A DNA stretch of 64,000 nt from NCBI GenBank assembly GCA_011009095.1, contig VTPC01091012.1, forward strand, positions 494,773 through 558,772, written 5' to 3'. Of the stretch, positions 48,138 to 57,364 are shown one piece after another. How positions within the stretch are numbered: position 1 is the stretch's first letter; each line of letters opens with the position of its first letter. This DNA is from Ignelater luminosus (lineage: Eukaryota > Arthropoda > Insecta > Coleoptera > Elateridae). The translations under genes and the position numbers were made by a program. A model generated the notes under the pieces. It searched no databases. It was not told the DNA's origin and saw only the letters and a list, made by a program, of their open reading frames with translations.

Positions 48138-51100
48138 TAAGGGAGGAAGGAGATGTTTTACTTGGAGGATAAATTAAAAACTTCTCTTTGTTTAAGCTGG
48201 AACATTTGATAGTAAGTACTATTTCATATTGCAGATTTCTAATTTTTATCTAAAGATAGTTAGAAATAAGAGTTTTAAAGAAGGATAGTTATCATAGAAA
48301 GTTCCTCTGGCTATCTGCACTACTAAAAATAATTTCATGTTTTTAATGTATTCAAAGAGACAAATCCAACAGTACCAAGTATGCTATATCTAATCTGTGT
48401 TCGTTTATTCACTTTGAATGCTTTTATTTTTGTTACATAAATGGTAATACAGATACTTCATCTCTGTCAATAATAAATTTGAAGAGCTCGTAATGAATAA
48501 ACAAAGTGCCTTTAGTATGTACATAAAGTTATTTCAAAAATGTGTAAAAACGAAAATAATTTTCATCTTAAAATGAATAATAAAAAGATATAAAGCAGTA
48601 ACACAAAAACAACCAGTGACAATGCAAGCATGATAATGATAAAATTCAAAACAAAAAACATTTTTCGATCTTGATTATCTCAAAAAGTATTAGAGATATT
48701 GATTAGGTATCTGAAATCAGGAGAAAATTCTGTTTTCTTTGTTTTGCTTTATTTATATTTTCCTTATTTTAGTTACCTATTTATTTCATTTAGCTCACTT
48801 TGCATAATATCATGTGAGAAGCTGTGCTTTAATAATTGGCATTTTTTTTGAAGTATTCCTCTTTACATCCTTATATGTATATAAATAAATATGCTTTAGT
48901 GTTATGAAGTTTACTAGCACTAATAAAGCCAACATACTAATTCATAAACATAAGTGGTTTTAAGTTTTTGTCTTTCACCGATTCCTCACTCATGTTGTTT
49001 GTACTGGCGGCAGTGTTGGTGGGGTAATATGTGTACATTTATTTTATATGCGCAATAGTAAAGGGACGATTTTGATGAAAGTTATTTTCAAATTTGATGT
49101 CTAAAACCACGTTACACTATTCATAAGTTAACAAAAAATATACAAAGTGATTACATATATAAAGTAAGACAATTTCAGTGCATAAGACCTGATTCTTAGA
49201 AAGTTTATTTGAAAGCGGTTATTCTCAACATACAAGATGTCGAAAATTTCATTTAAAATTCTTGGCTTTTACAATATCTTAAAAATAGCATGCTATTTTC
49301 AGATGAAACTTTCTACTTGTGTCCAGGAACAGTAATCATGATTACATGCTGTAGCATCTACCACTAATTGCTTGTTTGCTCTTGGATAACTATTAAACCG
49401 AGAAATGGCAAAAGAGTACGAAAGTGCAATTTCAGTAACCAACAAATCACTAATGGTTGCTGTCAATGATCCAGGAAGTTTATGACACAAATGTTACCAC
49501 TTACTGATTGCTCATTACTATGCAGCATATGCTAACTTACAAAGTCTTGATTTGAATGTAGTCTACAAAATAACATTGTTTTAAATGGAGAACGTGTTAC
49601 ATCACAGAATCAATCTAATATATTCAATTTAACAGAAAAGGTTTTTCTAATGAGATATATGCTGTTTTCCAGTAAACTTTTTTTTTACCAAATTCATGAT
49701 GCAATGTTAGGATTTCTTGCTTAACATAATTAAACAAGCTAATTTTTGGTTTCTCTCAAAATCATGGCATGATAGATTATGTAGATTACATTAATTTTGT
49801 TATATCCTCACTTTTATTATTATTTAAATAGTTATTTATGCAACAAGTGAGTAAAGTGTATCTTTTTTTCACGAGAAGGAAAGTTTGCCGCACGAGCCGT
49901 AGGCGAGTGCGCAAATCCGCCAAGTGAAAAAAAGTAATTTACTCACGAATTGCATACAAAACTTTTTTCACGTTCGTAATAAAAATCAAGAACTACCTAC
50001 TTCAATAACGGCTTTCTCGATGCGTCACATCAATGCGTTCTAATTTCTGACAAATGCCAGTGGCAGCCTCCTGTGTTTAAATATTTTGCGTTAAAAAATG
50101 ACACGTTATGATACTTTTTTTCACTCAAATGCGTGAAAAAATGAACCGTTATGGCACTTTTTTTCACGCTTCTATCGCGATGAAACAAACGCATCCTTTA
50201 TAAACGAAAATTAATGAAAAATGTTGCACTTTTTTTCACGAACGTGAAAAAATAAATATGACAAATCCTATACATTGTTCATTTAAAAACTTCCCACTCT
50301 TAATATCTTGTAAACAAATAAAATAAGAAAAAGAAACTGCAATTTAGAGATGGAGGAGAATGTTTCAATACACAATTAACTCAATCATAGATGCCACGCC
50401 AGCACATCTAAACTCAAAATCTTAAGTGGCACACTACCACTTGCGATACAGCATTGGACAGGGAATGATATTGGCACTCTTCTACTGAAGACAAAATTCA
50501 AATTCACTGATCTAAAGTTATAGCGAAAAACATCTTGTTTTAGTGATTAATGTAAATTGCTTTATCCAAGTAAATGAAAGCATTTCAATTGTTTTAGAGC
50601 TTCTTTTAGATACATAACAGATGAATGTAAACAATTTTAGTTGAATAATTTAATTTTAAATTGAACTGCCAATAGAAAGTCAAAATAGTAGCAAAGAAAC
50701 AACAGAGAATGGGCAATTCTACGTAACCTAACAACTTACATTAGCAGCTCAATTCACACTATTCAATATTCAGTTGAAAATATTTTCTAATATTTCTGAC
50801 GTTTATAACAATAAAAAATTAATTATGACATTTGCTTTTTGTTACTTAATAGTGTGGTGTAATAAAAACAAGTTTTTGAATCCATATGTTGCTAGATAAC
50901 TGGTGTTTTAGGACACGTTAGTTAATCAAAGGATGCAGATATGATTCCTGTTTGAGGTCAGAAATTTTCCTACACATATTAACCTGTAAAAAATTTTTCC
51001 TTGACATTGGTCAAGAAAGAAGAAATTCAAATTTATTTTGTCACTAATAACATTAAGAAAAGCCAATTAATTCCAAATAGGTCAAGAACTTATCACAGAA

Positions 51101-52091
51101 GTGCTATCTTATTACTTATCAGTAAAATTTAGATTTTGTGAAATTTCAGTTTGCTGTGTAGGAAACTGGCAATAATTTTTTTCAACATCTGAGAACTTCT
51201 TGCATTTTCTTCTGATGATATCCATCACAAGGAAAATTTAACTAATCAAAAATAATTAAAATTGTATATACTTTTAAATACTGACTGAAAATAATGATGC
51301 ATACATGGGCAAAGCTTGTTTATTCGAAATAATATTATGTACTGAAGCCTTTTCAATAATACAATGTTGATTTCAATAAATATCAGTAAATGGCAATCAC
51401 ATTGCTCAAATTCACATATAAATTATATAAATTTAAGATTTTACATTCGATCAAATAGTATTTTAGCATTAACTTAAAATATTTAACAAATTTTTGTTAA
51501 AATCTTTTGTCACAAGTGACTATAGAACGGTTATTTATAGAATTATAGCAAGGTTTTCTATAAACCGATTTGTTATTAAAGCTATGACAAAAATAGATGT
51601 TTTGAATTAAGACTAGAAATATGCGAGATAAACACGAGTTATATGTAGTATTTATTTGATCAACTTGTTATTTAATTTGTACATGAGATAAACTTGGTTT
51701 ATCTTTGTACATACATATATCATAGTAATTACATAAAATTTGTAAAAGTTACATAGTCCAGTGTATTACTTATTTAATATTTTTGATAGATTTAGTGCAA
51801 GGTAAAAAGTTGTAGTTACAGCTGCAGCTGTTTTCTATCTTTTGTGTTACATCAAAATCATCAAAAGGCAAAACAATTAAACAAAAAAAAATATACAAAA
51901 GTTAACTTTATTAATCTTCTTTACATTTTATTTTACATAACGAAATACTAAATCTAATAACAGGATGTATTTTCAGCAAACGATATAGCAATTGATATAC
52001 GATACGTTCAAACTTAAAATTAAAAGGATTTGGTTTAAAAATTCAAAACAAGTAAAATTCAGTACAGAACCAGAACTACAAACTAAACTTA
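48138..52091. other. Convergent intergenic region TyrRS/ZZ-TAZ gene
   Basis: About 4 kb without a host gene. A block at 49847-50250 has repeated TTTTTTTCACG motifs. A region at 49310-49480 partly matches 39000-39380. AATAAA-type signals for the ZZ-TAZ gene lie on minus at 51927-51932 and 51907-51912. The rest is AT-rich with no structure I can support. Confidence 0.6.
49847..50250. repeat. TTTTTTTCACG-rich repeat block
   Basis: About 400 bp contain at least seven (A/T)CTTTTTTTCAC or inverted GTGAAAAAA motifs, e.g. at 49864, 49926, 49966, 50113, 50132, 50157, 50231 and 50240. It also has unusual CG-rich words (GCCGCACGAGCCGTAGGCGA). It begins AACAAGTGAGTAAAGTG and ends CACGAACGTGAAAAAATA. It reads like one interspersed repeat, but no terminal duplication was found and no family name is offered. 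Confidence 0.5.
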
Positions 52092-52949
52092 TCACTTTTT
52101 AAGCGCAAGCTGTTTCGCATTAATAGCTCGTAATTTACGCTTGATATATGTACATAAAAGTACAGTGCATTTTCTTTCATTACAATTCTTAGCGTGATAA
52201 CAACATAATGCACATACCTGTTTACAAACAACACAGCCACCGCTTATCTTACGTTTACATATTTTTATATGCGCTAATACACGTTTCATCTTTTGGCAAC
52301 TAATTGGCATACAATTTGCATCGGTACAACGATAAGCATGTTCAAGAGTACGAATACAACGCTGAATGGCAAACTTTCGATTGAAGACTCCAGGACGTGT
52401 TACACTAGTTACCTCTGGTGCAGCAGTGGGTGCAATTTGTGAAGTACTACCAGCTTGAGCAGTTTCTATGGCCACACGTATTTCCATCAGTTTTTGTATG
52501 GCATTTGCTTCCGTCATGCTATTCCTAATAGCAGTTGCTTTACGTTTATCAAATAATTCCTTTATAAGTGGGCAATCCGCAAAAGAACATCCAGGAATTT
52601 GGCACTTTTTTGAATGATTTTCAAATATGGCTGACATTTGTTTACAAACAATACAATTACATGATAAATTTGTTTCTACAATATGCGTAAAAATAAACTG
52701 ACAAGCTCCTTGCTGAGAGCCAGTAAAACTTCGATAAATACGAGATAAACCCTGAACAAAATGACGAATAGGATGATCACTACATGTTTGTGTTTGGTCC
52801 CTAGAAGTACTTGGTGATACCAATGCAGTATTTTTCATTACATGTGGATGTTCTTTCTTTACAAAACATCGACTACAAAAGCTAAAATCCTTACATGCTG
52901 TACATAGGAATCCTGTTGTGAAATTTGCCTTGCAATTGTTACAATTCAT
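52092..52949 (-). CDS. Small ZZ-TAZ-TAZ zinc-finger protein, CBP/p300 C-terminal module
   Basis: The protein has 285 residues from an intronless coding region. The start chosen is ATG 52949 (context CCCACCATGA); an acceptor just upstream (TATTTATTTGCAG, 52980) implies a non-coding first exon. An N-terminal ZZ finger has C3, C6, C16, C19, C25, C28, H34 and H36, the spacing of the CBP ZZ. Residues 57-130 form a degenerate TAZ finger with one intact HCCC site (H112, C116, C121, C126). Residues 193-272 are a full TAZ2 copy (HAYRCTDANC, SCQKMKRVLAHIKICKRK, CALCCYHAKNC) with all three HCCC sites. CBP/p300 carry ZZ then TAZ2 after the acetyltransferase, which is absent here with the bromodomain and KIX. 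Function is unknown; binding to transcription activation domains, as by TAZ2, is an inference. Confidence 0.88.
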   Translation of the reverse strand: MNCNNCKANFTTGFLCTACKDFSFCSRCFVKKEHPHVMKNTALVSPSTSRDQTQTCSDHPIRHFVQGLSRIYRSFTGSQQGACQFIFTHIVETNLSCNCIVCKQMSAIFENHSKKCQIPGCSFADCPLIKELFDKRKATAIRNSMTEANAIQKLMEIRVAIETAQAGSTSQIAPTAAPEVTSVTRPGVFNRKFAIQRCIRTLEHAYRCTDANCMPISCQKMKRVLAHIKICKRKISGGCVVCKQVCALCCYHAKNCNERKCTVLLCTYIKRKLRAINAKQLALKK

Positions 52950-53686
52950 GGTGGGTTCCACGGACTCTTGAGTGTGCTGCAAATAAATAAGGAAAAAGGT
53001 TAGAAATGTCTCGAATTAAATAAAAAAATGTAAGTTAATCGTCGTTGAATAATTAGTAGGGTATTTAACATTCAAAATATGGCGAACTTACAAGAGCAAT
53101 AACAATTAAAAATTTGCTTCCTCAGAAAATATGATGCAATAATATAACTCTTACCCAAGTTGGTAAAATAATATAACGAAATGATGTATTCTTGTGCGAT
53201 TGCGATTACTTGTTCCTAACAGAATTGTATTTAAATGTTATTAATTCACTTTTGCCATTTTTGCACACTCAAGATGTCCATTGTCACCTGCACCACAACC
53301 CAAATGACGTTAATTTTCTTTGACGTTTAAATGGAAGGAATTGGAAGAAAAAACAATAGATGCGCAAGACGGAAAAAAGTAGAGTAGGGGAAGTAACGGT
53401 CTGTTTACCGTACATTTATTATAAAGGGCAAATCTCATACCAGATTTTAAAGAATACTTCCGGTGACGACAAAATTCTACTCAAAAAAGAAATTGTACAG
53501 GTCTTTTATAAATAGCTTTTACTAGTCCAATAGTAAGTAATTTTGTTTATAAATTCTTAAAATTTGTGCATACTGTCAAAATCTTCTATCGTCACGTTCG
53601 TTCCACGAATATTAGATACTGTTGGAAATAGTTTTAATAAATGTTGCACAACATTTAGAAATTGCCTTGAAAAGAAATATTTGTTA
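52950..53686 (-). promoter_or_regulatory. 5' UTR intron and promoter region of the ZZ-TAZ gene
   Basis: The acceptor at 52980 shows that the 5' UTR is spliced. The first exon should lie around 53100-53300, where CG-containing sequence resumes, but its donor is not fixed. No other gene is seen up to the MITE at 53687. Confidence 0.45.
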
Positions 53687-54787
53687 AGCCCAATTCACAC
53701 TACGCGTGCCACGTGCGTGCTCACGCATGCAACTATTGCATGCGTTTCTTCTGCATTTCGTTGAAGCTGCGTGAAGAAGCATGGACCTGTTCACACTGCG
53801 CGTGCTGCTAGCTTCTTTAGGATTTTATGGTTTAATAAGGTTTTTAATCTGTTGGCAATATTTAGCAGAATAAAAATAAAAACGTTACATGCGTTTTTTT
53901 ATTTTGAAAGAGGCGCGATCTTGTGAATCATTTTTTGAATAATATATTAATATCAGTTGATATGAGTCTATAATTAATTACACTACACAAAAAAACCTGC
54001 ACAATTCAAGAACATCACATGTCAAATGTAGGGTTGCCAGATTGTAAAAAGCAAATAATAGAAGATAAGATGAGGAAATATAGGAGAATATAGGAGATCA
54101 CGTGAAAATTTTCTAACTTGTATTAACGCAAGATAGTTTAAACATTATTGTAAGAAATAACAAACACAACTTTATTTCCACAATAAAAAACATAAACAAA
54201 CACTTATTTAAGCCTACTTAAATAAATAAAAGTCCTTTTAATATCAAACAAACAATCAAATGTTGGTTAGGCAACAATCACATAAACGAAAATTTAAATC
54301 TGAAATATGAAATAAGTTGGTTTTTTTTCTCTATTCTTTTGTTAATTATTATAAATTATAATAGAAAACAGAAAAATATAGAAGATTTACTCCTATATTC
54401 AATAGTAAATAGGAGATAGGGGATTTTAGTTAAATATAGGAGACTCCTATTAAATATAGGAGATCTGGCAACCCTAGTCAAATACTACTGCAAACGTTAA
54501 AATGAAAACGAAAAGACTTTAAACCACAGTTTTAAACATTCTAACCCAACGAACCTACCCAACCTTTGCAGTTTTTTTCCATAGCAATATCAACATTGTT
54601 ATTTTAGATTGGTATGAATAAAAACACCAAGCTTTCCACTAGAAATGCAGGAAAACATCAAACAAGTTCTAATTTCGTGCGTCAGCACGTGGGGTGCCAA
54701 CGCATTGACGAGAAGCATGGTGTAAATGGTGGAAACGCATGCAAATGGATTGCATGCAATAATTGCACGCGTAGTGTGCATTGGGCT
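53687..54787. mobile_element. PIF-like element with AGCCCAAT ends, host of a nested MITE
   Basis: AGCCCAATTCACACTACGCG (53687) pairs with the inverse ending 54787, and TTA flanks both sides (53684-53686 and 54788-54790). The ends are rich in CACGCG/GCATGC words. The 1.1-kb body is interrupted by a hAT-like MITE (54029-54476). No intact transposase is seen. Confidence 0.75.
54029..54476. mobile_element. hAT-like MITE nested in a PIF-like element
   Basis: Ends TAGGGTTGCCAGAT and ATCTGGCAACCCTA are perfect inverted repeats. The flanks GTCAAATG (54021-54028) and GTCAAATA (54477-54484) are an 8-bp duplication with one change, as made by hAT transposases. The interior repeats AATATAGGAG several times near both ends. 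It inserted after the surrounding element did. Confidence 0.85.
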
Positions 54788-55038
54788 TTAGTTACCAGTA
54801 AAAAAGCCTTCGTGAGATTTCAAGGGAACACAAAGTTATTTTTTCTAGGCAGGTGCAGCACTGATGTACTTTTAAAAAGGATCACCTAGTATAATTCTGT
54901 AAAACGCATAAGACATTCGGCACCACATATACTAGGAAACAATCCCTTATCGTGGGTGGTAAATAAGGTTATAAAAGGAAACGAATTATGATTTTCAGAG
55001 TAGTTCTCAATATTTTGACAATGAAAGTAGTTCTCTAA

Positions 55039-55266
55039 GGGCCGTCTGACACGGTGTTAAATTTGACGTCAAAATTGACCACATTTTCGTCATAAAAATC
55101 TGACATCGTTGCATACAGCACATTTAACGTCAAAACTGCATTTAAAAATTTGATAAGGGAATATTTAGAACATGTTTTTTACACGCAGAATTAACACGAT
55201 TTTTAATTTTTATGACGAAATTATAGTCAATTTTGACGTCAAATTTAACACCGTGTCAGGCGGCCC
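55039..55266. mobile_element. 228-bp MITE carrying two TGACGTCA sites
   Basis: Ends GGGCCGTCTGACACGGTG and the inverse match over about 43 bp, with exact TAA flanks (55036-55038 and 55267-55269). Each arm contains the perfect palindrome TGACGTCA (55064-55071 and 55234-55241), the consensus CRE/ATF site. It lies 1.1 kb upstream of DNAJC9. Confidence 0.85.
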
Positions 55267-55490
55267 TAATATATTCCGACGTTTTAAGTATTTCTTTAAA
55301 TTTCATTTATAATAGTTTAAATAATTTTCGTGCAGTAAGACCTTTTTGTGGCTGTAATAATTATTTAACTCATTTCGTAATAATTTAAGTTTGATTTTGT
55401 ATTCGGTTGCGTTTTATTTGTTGAAAAGAAACAGTTATTAATTTCGTACCTTTTTTGCTAGTCTGATTAATCGTTTTAATAATATTAAAT

Positions 55491-55660
55491 TACGTATCTT
55501 GTACGTTCACGTTTTGGTATGTTCGACGTCGAGAAACGTCTGTCCAACGACGTCAAATTTAGTGACATTTGCACGTCTTTTTTAAGTACATATTACGTCA
55601 CAAACTAAAGTCGAGTGACGTAAGTGGTGACGAAAATATTACGTTATAATTACGTGATGG
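55491..55660. promoter_or_regulatory. ACGT-dense tract upstream of DNAJC9
   Basis: Eleven ACGT tetramers occur in 170 bp of otherwise AT-rich DNA, including TGACGT-type CRE half-sites (GTGACGTAAG, ATTACGTCAC). It could be a regulatory cluster or the remains of a CG-containing repeat. The sequence alone does not decide. Confidence 0.4.
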
Positions 55661-56125
55661 TGTTAGTTGGGTATAAGTTTGAGGTTATTAAAATTCAAAT
55701 TTAATTTAAAATTAAAAAAAATAGTCTAATATCTAACGTGTTTTTAAATTTCGATACAGATAAAAAATGATTTTAAAAAATATATTTAGATAAAACACTC
55801 TAGATAATGCCCAACACTGTTGGTCAGTAAATAGTGGCACGAACGAAAACCGCTGAATTGTCCAAATGAGTTTTAAATATCTCTAAATATCTGTAGATGA
55901 TGAATCATGATTAATGTTTGTAAATAACAATCATGTGCTGAGAAACAATTATTCTACGGACCTTAATCATAATTATTTGATCACCCTTTCTTCTACCATA
56001 TTTTATTTATTTTACATCGTTAATTTCAATTAAAATTACCTATAATAATTTACTTGCTAAGCTAAATTATTTGCTTTTTGCAAGAAATTTCTAACAACAA
56101 TAAAAACAAATCTAATAAACTTTAC

Positions 56126-56157
56126 AAGGGTTGGTAAAACTACAGTTTCACCAACCT
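56126..56157. repeat. Short perfect-like hairpin
   Basis: AAGGGTTGGTAAAACT is followed almost at once by AGTTTCACCAACCTT, giving a stem of about 14 bp with one mismatch. It lies 240 bp upstream of the DNAJC9 start codon. Confidence 0.5.
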
Positions 56158-56397
56158 TTATATCCACAAACTTTAGCGCCATCTGTTGGTTGCTATTTGA
56201 AAGAGTAGGGATATAAATTTCCTAACTGTTGGCTACACTAACATAATTTTTAAAAAGAACAAAGGATTGACAAAACAAGAAGCTTCACTGACTTTTGCCG
56301 CGTCTCTAACCTCTGTGAACTCATTTTATCCTTTTTACTTCGGTTATTAGCAAATAAATTTGAAGTTATTATACCTTAAGTTTGTAAAGCAATCAAA

Positions 56398-57198
56398 ATG
56401 TCGGATCTATTGGAAAAGTGCGAAGAATACTTTAATACTCGTGACTTCTATGAAGTGCTAAAAGTTGAGAAAAAGGCAAGCTTGAAAGAAATAAAAAAAG
56501 CCTATTATAAACTCTCTTTGCTGGTACATCCAGATAGAGTTGAAGAAGCTAGAAAAGCAGTAGCTACTGAAAAATTTAAAATCTTGGGTAAAATCCATTC
56601 AGTTCTTCAAGATCCTAATAAACGAAAAGTGTACGATGATTGTGGTGATTTTGACGAAGAGCTGGAATCTCTCAACAATTGGATGGATTACTGGAGGGCA
56701 ATGTTTAAGAAAATTAGCACAAAAGATATTGATAATTACAAGAAGGAATACATTGGCTCCGAAACAGAAATATATGATATTAAAAGAGCTTATGTTGGCA
56801 GCAAGGGTAGTATGGATCGTATTTTAGAAATGGTACCTTTTAGTGAGTGTGATAGTGAACCACGCATAATCGAGATTGTAAGAGAGATGGTTAATAATGG
56901 AGAAGTTGAAGAATACAGTTGTTTCTTTAATGAACCACAGAAAAATAAGAATAAACGCAGACGTAAATGGGAGCAAGAGAAAAAGGAAGCTGAAGAGCTT
57001 AATATTAGTGACGATGATATTGCATTACAAATTCAGAAACAGCAAGAGAAGAGAGAAAAACATATGGATGATTTTATGAAACAGTTGGAAGCTAAGTATA
57101 GTGGTGATGGGAAAACTAAGAAGCGCAAAAGTCTAAAGAATAGTACTGAAGAAGACGCTTCGAATAAGAACAAACGGACAACCCGTTCAAGGAAGTAG
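56398..57198 (+). CDS. DNAJC9: DNAJC9, J-domain histone H3-H4 co-chaperone
   Basis: DNAJC9 recruits HSP70 and binds histones H3-H4 in nucleus and cytosol. One exon encodes 266 residues (human 260). The J domain (about 15-82) contains the catalytic HPD at 44-46 within KLSLLVHPDRVEEARK. Then come KVYDDCGDFDEE, the family-specific LNNWMDYWRAMFKKIS, and MVPFSECDSEPRIIEIVREM. The C-terminal third is highly charged and coiled-coil-like (KNKNKRRRKWEQEKKEAEEL), ending in basic KRTTRSRK, a probable nuclear signal. The start is in AAAATG context. Confidence 0.95.
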   Translation: MSDLLEKCEEYFNTRDFYEVLKVEKKASLKEIKKAYYKLSLLVHPDRVEEARKAVATEKFKILGKIHSVLQDPNKRKVYDDCGDFDEELESLNNWMDYWRAMFKKISTKDIDNYKKEYIGSETEIYDIKRAYVGSKGSMDRILEMVPFSECDSEPRIIEIVREMVNNGEVEEYSCFFNEPQKNKNKRRRKWEQEKKEAEELNISDDDIALQIQKQQEKREKHMDDFMKQLEAKYSGDGKTKKRKSLKNSTEEDASNKNKRTTRSRK

Positions 57199-57307
57199 TA
57201 ATTTTATAAATGACTGTTTTTGTGCAGTAAATTATTTCTATTTAATAGATTCTCAGTTTTTATATGGTATAAGAATTAAATACAAAACTTCTGTTGTAGT
57301 ATTATTT

Positions 57308-57321
57308 TTTATTGAAATAAA
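57308..57321. promoter_or_regulatory. Back-to-back poly(A) signals of DNAJC9 and TSR1
   Basis: AATAAA on plus (57316-57321) and AATAAA on minus (TTTATT, 57308-57313) are two bases apart. The DNAJC9 and TSR1 stop codons lie 118 nt and 52 nt away. The two mature 3' ends therefore probably overlap by tens of bases. Confidence 0.6.
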
Positions 57322-57364
57322 GATATAACATTAATACGACTTTTAAATAATCGTATAGGTACAA

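Noticed and set aside
52950-52982. Longer N-terminus of the ZZ-TAZ protein
   Set aside because: The extension would start at a TTG that is part of a TTTGCAG splice acceptor. The ATG at 52949 has a strong context.
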